A stretch of 64,000 nucleotides of DNA from Ceratobasidium sp. AG-K (GCA_037039685.1 JAWNGF010000008.1:2356001-2420000); one strand, 5' to 3'; positions 21,505 through 31,957 are shown, counted from the first letter of the stretch. The notes: generated by a model from the letters alone, not told the origin. Made by a program: numbers and translations.

Positions 21505-22620
21505 TCTCTGAACATCACCAAAATCCTCTGAAACTAACAAGTGATGGTTTGCTCATATGTGCTTGCTTGGGTAAAGGAGCACTCAGGAGCACCCAAGTGG
21601 CTGTGCAATTGCATCTGGAAACCTGTCATTTGCTACATAGTGATATGTATACTATGTATGAACTGTAGCCCATGTAGCATGTTAACTTTACTCAAATTAT
21701 CATATCAATATATAGTGCTATGGATCTGATATGTAGCAGATTCCTCCAAAATATAGCAATATGTATCAACATGTAGTTGCATGTAGTTGTATGTAGTTGT
21801 ATGTAGTGGCATGTAGCTGAGATTTGGCAGATCCCAAATTTCTGATTGGTCAATTGACTTTGGACATTGTGGCTGTGCACTTACCATATAAGACAATTCA
21901 TTTGGCCAAAATAGGCAAGAATCATTAGCATATTTGGAATAATTTATCATGATTGATTTTGAAATTCACCATATCAGGAACCATTGGAAATTCCTGTTTG
22001 GGATGCCAATCACACCTGATTTGGAACTCAGCTAAGCTCAAACCCCAAGTGCCACTTGGCCTCTTGAACCTCCTTTTCCCCCTCCATCCTACCCTCCCAC
22101 AGCACCCCCATGTCACATTCAGGGGTATTCTATAGCATTTAGTCAGATTGGTGCAAAGGGGATGGAAAACTGCTGGCTAGTTCAAAAGTTTGTCTCAAAA
22201 TAGAGGGAGGACAAATCCATAAGAACTTCCTATCTGGGTTTATCACTACCATATATTGTAAGTGCACAGCCACAATGTCCAAAGTCAATTGACCAATCAG
22301 AAATTTGGGATCTGCCAAATCTCAGCTACATGCCACTACATACAACTACATACAACTACATGCAACTACATGTTGATACATATTGCTATATTTTGGAGGA
22401 ATCTGCTACATATCAGATCTGTAGCACTATATATTGATATAATAATTTGAGTAAAGTTAACATGCTACATGGGCCACAGTTCATACATAGTACACATATC
22501 ACTATGTAGCAAATGACAGGTTTCCAGATGTGGTGCTCCTATACCTAAGCAAGCACACACAAGCAAATTGGTGCTCATGAGCCCAAATGAGAACCAACAG
22601 ATTTGCTTGAGAAGTGCAGG
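21505..22620. repeat. Repeat family M, copy 1, split by a long inverted repeat
   Basis: The outer parts (about 21505-21611 and 22531-22620) match the short copy at about 22985-23180, where they are contiguous. The shared parts contain a roughly 43-bp imperfect terminal inverted repeat around TTTGCTCATxxxTGCTTGCTT and its complement. The inner 919 bp is a separate inverted-repeat insertion. Confidence 0.7.
21612..22530. mobile_element. Long inverted-repeat (fold-back/MITE-like) element
   Basis: Two arms of exactly 273 bp (21612-21884 and 22258-22530), about 98% identical by eye in inverted orientation (five mismatches), enclose a 373-bp spacer. Ends are CATCTGGAAACC and its complement. The arms hold a short ATGTAGTTG array. 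There is no coding capacity; the two mirror-image ORFs of about 62 codons in the arms are the same sequence read twice. It interrupts repeat M. The target duplication is not clear (at most a TG). Confidence 0.8.
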
Positions 22621-22984
22621 AGCATTCCATTCCTACACTCCAGAGACCATTTCAATTTTGCTGAGTTCATCCTCCACCACTGGACCTGCAGTCAGTGCAT
22701 TCAACATGCTACACAACTCTGGACATGTCCCCTTGACCTTGCCATGCAGAGTTGCCAATGTAATCTTCACCATGTAACCCTTGTTAGCTAGCTGGCTCTA
22801 TCCAACATGATAGTTCTAGGAAGACTTCCTGAGTTTGTTTTTGAAGATGTTTTGCACAGCAGCACAAGCAAAGCTCTGTGTTGTCTTGAAACAAGTAGCT
22901 GGGCATGGTCAGCAGCCACCAGGAGGTCACACAGGGCAATATGAGTTGTCAGGAAAAACTTGGAGATTGACAGTCTTGTATATG
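22621..22984. other. Spacer between repeat M copies
   Basis: No recognisable gene. Short frames on both strands lack motifs and have low-complexity character. Confidence 0.4.
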
Positions 22985-23180
22985 CTTGCTCATGCTTGTC
23001 ACCACAATCCTCTGACACTAAGGAGTGCCAGTTTGCTCATACATGCTTGCTTGGGTAAAGGAGCACTCAGGAGCATCCAAGTGGCTGTGCAAATGGTGTT
23101 CCTATACCTAAGCAAGCATGCACAAGCAAATTGGCACTCACAAGCCCAAAAGAGAACCAATGGATTTGCTTGAGCTTGCT
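22985..23180. repeat. Repeat family M, copy 2 (short, uninterrupted)
   Basis: About 190 bp that matches both outer flanks of 21505-22620 without the inverted-repeat insertion, including AAGTGGCTGTGCAA directly followed by ATGGTGTTCCTATACC. It shows the pre-insertion state of copy 1. Confidence 0.7.
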
Positions 23181-23227
23181 TCACCCAATCTGCACCCCAC
23201 AAAGTCGAGTGCCCAATACAGATCACT

Positions 23228-23503
23228 ATGAGGCCAGCCCCCACAGTCATTACTAGGCTCTATAGTAGCTCTATCATGTGTTCCCGGCTGTCTTGGAGCT
23301 TTTCTTTAGGCAAGGGAGCAGGAAGGGTGAGCCCGGCAACAGTGACAAAGATCTTGCTCGAGAATGCGAATTTCGAGGAGCAGATTGCGCATTTCAAAGC
23401 GCTATCATCCCATAGTCAGTTTGTCCTGGCATATAGCTGGTGGTCTCCCAGCGGACTGAGGAGCAACGGGGGATTGATGGGGGGGAATCGGTTTCGGCGT
23501 TAG
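23228..23503 (+). CDS. Possible 3' exon of a truncated host gene
   Basis: From about 23270 the base composition shifts to the GC-richer host type. The frame reads a plausible C-terminus (ATVTKILLENANFEEQIAHF) that ends NRFRR-stop at 23501-23503. I do not recognise the family. The upstream part may have been replaced by the repeats to the left. It could equally be a chance frame in the untranslated region of a neighbouring gene. Confidence 0.25.
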   Translation: MRPAPTVITRLYSSSIMCSRLSWSFSLGKGAGRVSPATVTKILLENANFEEQIAHFKALSSHSQFVLAYSWWSPSGLRSNGGLMGGNRFRR

Positions 23504-23953
23504 GCAGCGGCTTTAACTTTCTATCGAAATTCGACCTCCCGTTCTAGCCACACACTTCGACATTTTCATTTATCCATAAATGCGAACCGAGGCAAGTCGA
23601 TACGAGCAACAACATTTACTATACGTGCGATACGTATTTGCAAGTGCGGCGGTGAGTTCCCGATCCACTAAGCTCCGTGGTGGCCGACCAAGCGCTGATG
23701 ACATAGGGCCACCACATTTGAAAGGAGCTTCGTTCTAGGCAAGGCTAACGCAAGTCTCGCACACGGCGCTTTGGATCGAGGCAACTTGAATAAGTGTGGC
23801 ATAAATATTGTCTCCTGGCACGAAAGGATGGCAACGAGTTAAAATCATACTCAAAAACAGTCTCAAAAGAGACGCAGGACAATACAGGTATGCACAACAT
23901 AGTCAACTCGGTTACATTCCCGCGCCCTGTATTCAAAAAGAAATAGCTAGAGC
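23504..23953. other. Intergenic, 3' side of SF1
   Basis: No coding sequence is recognised; this is the likely 3' untranslated region and terminator of the SF1 gene on the minus strand. I see no clear polyadenylation motif. Confidence 0.4.
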
Positions 23954-25727
23954 CTAAGTCGACTGTGAGCCATACCCCATAGACTGGTAGTATTGAGCGT
24001 ATGCCGCAGCGTCCGCCCCACCAGCCATACCACCAGCTGCAGGATACTGTTGATAGCCTGCTTGAGCCCAAGGGGAAGCACCGCTGTATCCCCCTGCTCC
24101 CATACCACCATAGGGCGGCCTGTATCCCTGGTTGATACTTGGTGTCTGCCACATCTCAGGCCGGCGCCAAGGTGGAATGTTGCTGTTTGGGTCAGCGCCT
24201 GCAAGGTGGCCAGCTGGGGAACCATCGTTCCGCCAAGCCCCAGGACCTCCCGGTTTCCCCGCTGCGCCGGTACCCTCACCGAGTTCGGCCATTAAAGATG
24301 CGTACTCCGAATCAAACGCCTTATTACCGCCTGAGGACGTTGGATTTGTGGGAGTAAACGGCGGCTGTGGACCTCCGAAGCTGCTAGGCGCACCAAACCC
24401 ATTGGGATCACCACGACGGGAAGTGCAATCTCGAGCCATATGGCCCGCATTGCCACAGACTCGACATATGATATTGGCGGTGTAGTTGCGTTGCTCGGGG
24501 CAGTCGTATTTGCGATGGCCGACGCCTCCACAATTTTGACATATTTGATTCTCGTCGTCCCGGAGTGTCCCGTTCAAGGCGGCCAACTCGCGCAACTGGT
24601 TGCGTTTATGATCGTTTTGCCCTTCCGGGGTGGACGCTGCCTATACAACACTACGGTTAACTATACATGTACCTCGGGATTCAGGATACTCACCGTTTCG
24701 ATGACCTTGTTGATGAGAGCAACGCAAGCCGCCACCTTTTCATCCGAATCACCCATGACCAAACAGTGGAGATCTTCCTCGCTATCATCAGCGTACGCGT
24801 CTGGCCGACCTTTCCCTTCCTTGACACTCCCCTTGCCACGAATGCTGATTTTGGCCCCAGATTCCTTCTCCATCTTCTTCAAAGAATTGCCGCGAGGGCC
24901 AACAAGTAGACCAAAGAAGTTGATCTCCGGGAACTCCTTGACAGGAATATAAACCTTGTCTTGAGGGCGAAGCGATTTTTTCTGCTGATGATATTCAGCG
25001 GGTGGGTTAAAGTTTGGATCCGACTTCATTGCTCGATCGACTAGTCGAACTCGCTCTTCCTCCAGTTTCTTGCGGTATCGAACCTCACGCGTGTTTGTAC
25101 GACGCCCGTGAGCATCATAGGTCGGGGGAGGCGAAGGGGAGCTGAAAATAGGCCTTTAGCATGAACATCAACACAGGACTCAATCGCTTACCGTTCGCGT
25201 TCCGGGGGAATGAAGCTGTTCATTTGAAGCTTTCTGTTGATCTCGTCCAGGCGAATTTTTATCGCATAGTTGTCCAGTTCTCGCTGGGATACGCCACTCG
25301 ACGAGATGGCAGTTGGTAATCCCACTGGTTCGCTCTTTGCGTCCCCCCAGCGACTCTTGCGTTTGCGAGGCTGATCCGGCTCTAGACGAACATTGAGATG
25401 ATGAGATTTGACAAACCATGAGTACGCACCAGATGGGGCAGAAGGTTGATAGTTGTCGGCATCACGGTCGTCGTGGGACGTGGATGAGCGTGGAAAGGAC
25501 GACGGGGAAGCCTGCGCAATCTCAGCTTTGGGTGCATCCTCGAGTACTGCTGGCCCAAAGCGCCGCTTGTTACCCTGAACCAGAATGAGCACTCAACCAT
25601 GCCAAAGAAGTCGTGGAAAACTCACCAGTGGGATATCGTTTGTGCCGGTGATAGATCTATGGAGAGAGATGAGGGGTATCACCCACGCACAAGAGAGGTT
25701 TGCTCACCTTCCTACTGGCTTCCACAT
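23954..25727 (-). CDS. Splicing factor 1 / branchpoint-bridging protein
   Basis: SF1/BBP binds the intron branch-point sequence and bridges to U2AF65 in the early spliceosome (nuclear). Six exons are joined by five introns (25657-25707, 25575-25625, 25382-25429, 25142-25191, 24641-24693; 48-53 bp, all GT..AG). The start at 25725-25727 gives MWKPVGR then [11 protein letters not shown], the expected N-terminus. An RKRKSRWGD segment resembles the Trp-containing motif that binds U2AF65. A helix-hairpin region precedes [19 protein letters not shown] and a KH/QUA2 domain with [20 protein letters not shown]. Two zinc knuckles ([28 protein letters not shown]) and a Gly/Pro/Tyr-rich tail follow. The domain order is complete for the family. 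Yeast equivalent: MSL5. Confidence 0.93.
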
Positions 25728-26330
25728 TGCGGCGAATATTAGCGCGAAGGGTGGGTTCGAAAGTGGTGGCTGGCAAAACAGACTGGGTAATCACGTGACC
25801 ATCGCTTCCAGCCTCGCGTAACATGTATAACCGTTACACACGCAGCATTCATTCCCGGCGTTCCTCGCGCCACATGCACGACGACCGTCTAGGATGAGTG
25901 CCATAGATAGGATCAGATCAAAAGCAATATGCCAATTATACTTTGCACTGGAACGTAGTTAGAGTATATTCTCACTTACGGGTTTGGCATCAGTCAGGCG
26001 AGGAAGTTCTTGACCTGCTAGTGGCGGACGTTCCATCTCTCAGCGCTCAAATCAGACAACGACGAAACTGACCCCGCTGGTTGGAAGACGGTGAGGTCAC
26101 ACATAATTAAGCATAAAACATAATTACCCCACAGAGGCGTGACACTCAGAATCAACACATGCAACGAATATAAACATAACTTTATGCGGCAACTCGGTGT
26201 AATCGTATAATAGTGACGAATGGGATGTGTGGTCAATAAGATGAGCGGTCGATAGGGATAAATACATGATATACTGGGGAACTAACCCGGAATTTGGCTG
26301 CTTAGAATACAACGCACAGCAGATGCTCTT
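25728..26330. other. Intergenic region between SF1 and Rcm1-like gene
   Basis: About 600 bp without a recognisable gene. Both neighbours are on the minus strand, so this should hold the SF1 promoter and the 3' end of the methyltransferase gene. Confidence 0.5.
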
Positions 26331-28227
26331 CTAACAGACCCGAGTCTTTTTCACCTCGTCATGCATACTTGTGATCGGTTGTCGCTTCCGTTTTCCTGCT
26401 TTGAGGGTATCATGATGCCTAACAACTGAACCACGGACGAAACACGAAACAAAAAATCCATTGGTTCCAGGATTATCTTCCCCCGGGCTGCATCGGACGA
26501 GGGCCTCCACAGACTCGGAATCTATGGGCATGGTTAAATACTGCCTGACCAAATCCAACGCTCCTCACCAAGTCCCTCTAGCTCAAGCCCCCGACGGTTC
26601 CACTCTGGTAGTACCTCACGCCGAGATGCAAGCCTGAAGCCCCTGGTCTTGAACTCGGCATCGTTCAAGACATCTCTTACAACCGCCTCGTTCTCTTCTA
26701 GGTGTATACTGCAGGTAGAATAGACTATTCGGAGCACCGAAGGAACTACAATCCGACCTTAAAGCAAGCACAAGATCCGAGGCTGAACAGACTCACACTT
26801 CGAGGCATGACAAATCATTCTTTTCTGGAATTCGGCCAGAGTGACCAGGCGGGCTTTACTGTCGCTATTGGTTGCTAACAAAAATGTTAGATTTGAGTGC
26901 GTACATTTGGCCCACAAATGGCACATGCGTACACTCTTGAGTGAGATAATCCAAACGGTTTACGATTCCGGACCCACTGCACGACGGATCTAGCAGACTA
27001 AATGCACATAAAGGAGGTGAGTTATGCCATCAGCAACCCGTTGAGCATTGACGAACATATGGGTCACAGTTTTGAATTTTTCGTTCATCGGGTCCTGGTC
27101 GAGAAAATCACCCAAAATGGCTTCCACATTCCGACAATTAGCTTTGTTAAGCATATCTTGCAAAGTTTTGAACCGCCTTTTGTTTCTTTCAAACGCTAGT
27201 ACCTGAGGCAGAGATGAATCTCAGTATGAAACCCATAATCTGCAACATTGCTCACTTTGCCTTTATTACTCATCAACGCGCTGATGTAGGACGTCTGGTG
27301 AACAGAAGAGCATATGCGCAAGCTCGGTTGAGAGTTCAAGGCTATAAGGTTACTCACTTTGTTTCCGGGAGCTGCCGTAGCATCGATGACTTGGACCGAA
27401 TCCAAGACGGGAGGATTCAACACAAGGGCCGGAAAGCAAGACGCCTTGTCCTGTGCAATCACCTTTCCCAACTTGTATGCGTCGTCTTCATGTATTGCGT
27501 GTCCGGGGTGGAACACAAGTAAGTCGGGTACATGTCGGTCGCGGTAGAAGTGGTCCCTGCGAAAATGACGCAAAAGGCGTTTAGCCAGGTTTATTCCTGC
27601 GTAGTTCACCATCTTGCTCACTTGGGTGGAACTCCTTCGCCATCGAAGAGCTTCCGGCCCCTAGACGTATAATAGTCTATAGCCTGCTCCACCGTCCACA
27701 GGTTTCGGTTGACTCTTAGGTACCGAGGGATATTCGCACCTCGCTGGTCTTCCTCCTGCGCTAGCTCGGCGTTTGATTGCACTCCCTTTCGAATCTTCAG
27801 TTTCACGAGCTCAGCTTGTAGACGAGTTTTGTGGCGGTTGATTGCTTCCTTTATAGGCCCATTTCCTGACTGAATACCACCAGAATTGAACAACAAGTCA
27901 TGGACAAGAACGGCGGCAAAGTTTATGGAATGCAGGTGGCGGCGTTCGTCACGCATGAGGGGCGTGGCATTAATGATCGAAATTATCGCAGGTTTGACTA
28001 CTTGAAATCAGTGTATGGTCTGGCCGCAACCTAAATCCCTACGTTTAAGAGTCTCTGTACAGGACATGTCAGGAACCTCACCCAGGTAGCATGTAGGACT
28101 CACCAATAATGAGTGCGCCTAGTCTCTTTCGGTCATTTTGTGCCGCTAATGAGAGGCATCCCTTGACCGACGATCTTTTCATCTCGATCAGATCAATCAT
28201 ATTTGCGGCCTCCTTGTAGAAATTCAT
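26331..28227 (-). CDS. NSUN5/Rcm1-type 25S rRNA cytosine-C5 methyltransferase
   Basis: Family members use S-adenosylmethionine to methylate one cytosine of large-subunit rRNA in the nucleolus. The start at 28225-28227 gives MNFYKEAANMIDLIEMKRSS, the NSUN5 N-terminus. I infer nine introns: 28055-28103, 27998-28042, 27557-27621, 27295-27357, 27203-27255, 26998-27056, 26865-26934, 26746-26796 and 26522-26568. Exon 2 is a 12-nt microexon (28043-28054) encoding the ETLK segment. Motifs in order: AVLVHDLLF, RHVPDLLVFHPG, QDKASCFPA, DATAAPGNK (SAM binding), LLDPSCSGSG (first Cys), VYSTCS (second Cys) and NGFFVSCF. A Lys/Arg-rich tail ends at 26331. All catalytic elements are present and the frame closes across every junction, so it looks functional. 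Confidence 0.9.
28043..28054 (-). other. 12-nt microexon of the Rcm1-like gene
   Basis: Only AGACTCTTAAAC, between a TACAG acceptor and a GTAGGG donor, restores the conserved ETLK step between ALII and KPAII and keeps the frame. The neighbouring introns are 49 and 45 bp. Confidence 0.7.
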
Positions 28228-28344
28228 CCTTGTGAGGGTGGTGGTTGAGACAGCAGGTAAATTATGATCGTTGACGGCGCCTCTGCAAAAGGGTCCATGC
28301 ACGGCTCGATGTGATATTTCTTTCTACGCATCAACCTTCCTCCA
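28228..28344. promoter_or_regulatory. 117-bp divergent promoter of Rcm1-like and DnaJ genes
   Basis: The two genes start head-to-head at 28227 (minus) and 28345 (plus). All promoter and 5' untranslated sequence must fit in 117 bp or extend into coding sequence. No TATA box is obvious. Coupled expression of an rRNA-modification gene and a chaperone gene is inferred from position only. Confidence 0.6.
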
Positions 28345-29883
28345 ATGGTGGCGGATAATCATTTCTATGAGGTTTTGGGTGTCAGTTCCAGCGCTACAAC
28401 GAGTTGAGATATTAAAAGTCTGCTTGTCTTCTGTGTCTAACGCAAGGCATAGCCGAAATTAAACGCGCCTACAAGAAAAAGGCACTTCAAAGCCACCCAG
28501 TACGTTTCGTTTCTTCACATGCATCGCAGTAGAGTCACGAAGCCTTCCGACTTGCACTAGGACAAGGTACGTGCCCATACCTATTCATGATCTCCCCCAG
28601 TCAGCTTAGTACATTCAGAACCCGGATAATCCCGCTGCCGCCCAAAACTTTCAAGATCTATCCACTGCGTGAGCCTAGGCTGCGTCCGGTTTTTTCTAAG
28701 AGATTCGAACTGACGATGCACCCAGTTACGAGACTCTCATAGACGACAATAAGCGTGCACACTACGATCGCTTTGGCCGGGATGGACCAGGTGGCGGCGC
28801 ATTCGGCGATGATATGGGCATGGATCCCGACGAGCTATTTGCACATTTGTTTGCCGGGATGGGAGGCGGTATGTTCGGTATGGGAATGCCTCCTGGAGGA
28901 GGTCACCGTAGACGTCCTGGAGGTAGAGGCGACGATTCGGTCATTCCCTACGATGTAACGTTGGAGGAGCTATACACGGGCAAGTCCGTCAAGATGAACA
29001 TGACAAGAAACGTGGAGTAAACGAACACTGCCTTTGAAGTCACTCACTGAACTCTTGCATCGTAGGTCACCTGTCTTCAATGCAACGGGTGAGATTGTGT
29101 TGATCACTTAGACTCGTGCCTCTCATCCCCCCCCCCCCCTTGCAGATCTGGTGGTAAACCAAAAGCAACACCCACAAAATGTGTAAAGTGTGGAGGCAAG
29201 GGGATGGTGAACGTCAACCAAATGCTGGGACCGAATCAGGTGCGGTTATACTCTCGCTTTATTGCCCCGAGCATTAACCTCGGTTTCAGATCGGAGTGTC
29301 CCGAACCGTTTGTCCAGATTGCGAAGGCGAGGGAACCAGGTTGAAGGAAAAGGACAAGTGCGTGCTCGGACCCTGCTTTATTAATGCACACAGCTACATT
29401 TTGTTTGGATTCCCAGGTGCAAAAAATGCAAGGGAAAAAAGACGGTATCCGAGTCTAAAAAGGTTTGTTGATTTTTCCACCAATGATTCCCCCCCGCTAA
29501 CTGGTCCTAGATCGAATTCACCATCAAGCCAGGAATGCCTGATCGAGCGCGAATCACATTGGCTGGACAAGGTGACCAAGAGGTGAGGTGCATTAGTCAA
29601 GAGCCTATCACCCGCGTTGATTTTCATCGGGATTCAGCCTGGGCAAGAAACGGGAGATTTAGTCTTTGTACTCCGAACCAAGGAACACGAGATGTTCGAG
29701 CGCTCTGGAGCAGATTTAATGTTAACGGTTCATATCACCCTGTCCGAGGCTCTTACCGGTTTCCACCGCGTCCTCTTTACCCACTTGGACGGCCGTGGCA
29801 TCCGCGTTGAGTCAGATAAGGACAAAATGATCAAGAGCGGTGATACTATCAAGATTCCTCGGTACCGTCATAATCCTACCTGA
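28345..29883 (+). pseudogene. Class I DnaJ (Ydj1/DNAJA type), 3' end lost
   Basis: A cytosolic Hsp70 co-chaperone. Eleven exons by my reading; introns 28403-28452, 28500-28560, 28567-28618, 28669-28725, 29012-29065, 29089-29145, 29240-29289, 29358-29416, 29463-29510 and 29583-29637. The J domain (NHFYEVLGVSSSATT, KRAYKKKALQSHPD) has its HPD motif split by introns. A Gly/Phe/Met-rich linker and four zinc-finger motifs follow (CLQCNGSG, CVKCGGKG, CPDCEGEG, CKKCKGKK), then the first C-terminal substrate domain (IEFTIKPGMPDRARI, GDLVFVLRTKEH, LTGFHRVLFTHLDGR). After GDTIKIP the frame ends at 29883, and from about 29906 the sequence is gypsy reverse transcriptase. The second C-terminal domain, dimerisation region and CaaX tail are missing. 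A shortened protein might still be made. Confidence 0.88.
28561..28566 (+). other. 6-nt microexon of DnaJ encoding Asp-Lys of HPD
   Basis: GACAAG is flanked by a CTAG acceptor and a GTACGT donor, between introns of 61 and 52 bp. It supplies the catalytic Asp of the HPD motif and the next Lys; skipping it keeps the frame but deletes HPD function. Confidence 0.7.
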
Positions 29884-29907
29884 TTATCATCGGCTATTGC
29901 TCCTCAA

Positions 29908-30634
29908 GTTTTTCAACAAGGTTGTTGGTTAAGGGTAATGCATATGCATTCTTCTTAGTTTTGCTGTTTGCATCTCAATAATCCACAACTAATCTCCATT
30001 CCTTTAATGTTTCATTGTCTTTTTTCTTCATAACAAAATGTACCAGTGATGCTTGGGTGGGGACAGATCATTGGATTAAACCATTTTGCAGGATCTTTGT
30101 GATTGCTTTGTTTAAAGCTTTGTTGTGCTCCAGATTGTGACTGTAGGCTGGTCCATGTTTTGGTTCTGCCTCTGGCAGGCAATTGATTTTCATGTTGTAT
30201 TCCCTGTGAGGAGGAAGTTTTGCTGCTTCCTCTTCTGAGAATATGTTGACAAATTTGTCATATTGTTCAGGCAGGTGTTCTAGTTGTGAAGCTTGGATAA
30301 TTGGACTTGTCTCAAAACACTTATTGGCACAGTGTTTTGAGTTGAATTGAATTGTCATTTCTTTCCAATTAATCAAGGGATTGTTTTGTTTGAGCCATGA
30401 CATGCCCAATACAATACTATGTCAACCAATGCCCACAACATGACAGTCCAAGGTCTCTTTATGTCTGTGGATATTGAAATCAAAACATGTGTAATGAGTG
30501 ACAAGTCCTGGGGAAATTCCTCTTCCATTGATGACTTTTAACTTTTTTGGAGTGATGTCCATTTTCTTGGCTAAATGCCTGGTGGGAACCAGTGTGTTAG
30601 AGATGAAACAGGAGATTGCACTGCCAGCTATCAT
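29908..30634 (-). pseudogene. T protease and reverse transcriptase N-terminus
   Basis: 30422-30634 is retropepsin-like but its active-site region reads AGSAISCFI with no DSG. 30068-30409 has MGMSWLKQNNPLINWKE, EEEAAKLPPHREY and LPEAEPKHGPAYS, the protease-to-polymerase linker also seen in S. A stop at 30068-30070 precedes ASLVHFVMKKKDNE and VVDY-stop-DANSKTKK. No catalytic polymerase box remains. Confidence 0.8.
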
Positions 30635-30813
30635 TGCAGATCCTCCAAATGAGCAGGGATTAAAGCTAGATGTTTTATCAGGAGTGCTGGCAAATGGAAT
30701 TGCAACAAAACTTGTATTGAATTGTTGTTTATTGGATATTGATCATATTTCACAACTCTTTGTTTGCATTCTATATATATCAGCCAGTATTTTGTGCAGA
30801 ACAGTTCTCTTGT

Positions 30814-31155
30814 TTACTCCTGGGCTTCTCCTGTTCCCAACTCATCTTTTGATTCTGACAATATTTCTCCTTCATGGCCACTTGTAGGAGCTGATGGGCA
30901 TCTGTTTGCCATATGGCCCCTTCCACTGCAGTTGAAGCATGGCAGTATTGTTTTTCTGTTCCTACCTAGTTCCATGGGTCCAGGTTCTTGAGGGTCTGGT
31001 TGCGCTACTGTGGTGGTTGTGGTGTATGTAAAATGATGTTGGTCTGTTGTTATTATCCTCACAAATAACAATCAAGGGTGTGTACCCTGAGAGCACTGAA
31101 TTCCAGTGCTCAGATGCAGTGACCTTTGGTGAAAAATTCAGTGCACATAGCACTG
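30814..31155 (-). pseudogene. T gag C-terminus with zinc knuckle
   Basis: It contains one CX2CX4HX4C knuckle followed by an acidic tail (ESKDELGTGEAQE). Upstream, ALNFSPKVTASEHWNS resembles S gag around 18180. Confidence 0.7.
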
Positions 31156-31599
31156 AAATAAGTCACTAGATATTGCTGCTTTCACTGACTACGTGTGCAT
31201 ATCAGGTAATTGATGTATATAATGTAATTACTAGATTGGGTCTAATTCCCAAATTGCAAGCACATAAGAAAATTCACAAAACAAATTACTGGTTTTGACA
31301 AAAGGCTCAACCAGCCCACAACCAAACTGGTGACCTTTCAAGTTGTTACCTCAGCATGTAGCCAGCATATGTTCTGTTAGGCCACCAAGCCTTATCTATT
31401 GCTCCCAATTCATGAATATATATTATTACATGAAAACATGAAGGGCCCATTGGGTTCACCATGAAGCTGCAATTGAGGTGTTTCAAGCATAGCAGAGGTT
31501 GATTCAGCAACCCAGAAAACCCACCCACCCATCCTTGAGGTGTGTGTAAACTCTGAATCCTACACTCAGTGCAGGACATACCATAAGCATACATTGAGC
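31156..31599. other. Spacer between fragments T and U
   Basis: AT-rich, no gene or complete repeat recognised. It contains a short imperfect palindrome near 31135-31158 (CAGTGC ... GCACTG-like). Confidence 0.4.
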
Positions 31600-31616
31600 C
31601 ACCAATGTATTGTTAG

Positions 31617-31957
31617 TTGTGCACATTTATCAATCATAGGCAGACAGACTGGGTTGATTTGCTATGCCTTGCTGAGTTCTGTGACAATAACTCCCAAAGT
31701 GAAGCCACTGGATTATCTCCCTATGATCTTGTGTGTGGCTGCTCTCCTGCAATTTCACCAAGCCTGGAACCCACTGGACCACAAGTTGCTGATGACAGGG
31801 CTGCAGAGCTCTGGACTGTGATTGAGGAGGTCCAGGCAACACTGAAATGGACACAGGGATGCTACAAGGCAACAGATCATGGAGTTTCCCTGCTGGAATT
31901 TGAGGTTGGAGATAAAGTTTGGTTGCTACACACACATATCAAGTCCCAATGTCCCAA
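31617..31957 (+). pseudogene. U integrase C-terminal part
   Basis: CTFINHRQTDWVDLLCLAEF, TGLSPYDLVCGCSPAIS and FEVGDKVWLLHTHIKSQ match the end of the gypsy integrase core and its GDKVWL domain. It is interrupted by Q2 exactly within the loop that continues at 32469 (NQKLNHKRYGPFPAL). Confidence 0.8.

Larger units (their letters stand above)
29906..31155 (-). mobile_element. Gypsy fragment T (S-like), truncating DnaJ
   Basis: Minus-strand pieces of gag, protease and reverse transcriptase without LTRs. 30814-31155 carries a zinc knuckle (CFNCSGRGHMANRC) after PGPMELGRNRK, matching PGPMELDRK of S. The fragment stops inside reverse transcriptase (LVVDY ... AYALPLTNNLVEK) at about 29906, where the DnaJ 3' exons should continue. 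No target duplication can be found, so a deletion or rearrangement after insertion is likely. Confidence 0.82.

Noticed and set aside
21692..22450. Two nearly identical 62-codon ORFs on opposite strands
   Set aside because: They are the same sequence read in both arms of the long inverted repeat; no coding signature.
24667..24909. Plus-strand ORFs across the SF1 gene (24440-24952, 24132-24485)
   Set aside because: They are antisense to a gene whose domains and five introns are all accounted for on the minus strand.
28228..28302. Upstream in-frame ATG for the Rcm1-like gene at 28302
   Set aside because: The family starts at MNFYKEAA (28227); the upstream 25 codons fit no family member I know and would use up most of the shared promoter.
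29394..29627. Minus-strand 77-codon ORF over DnaJ exons 9-10
   Set aside because: Shadow of the spliced plus-strand DnaJ gene.
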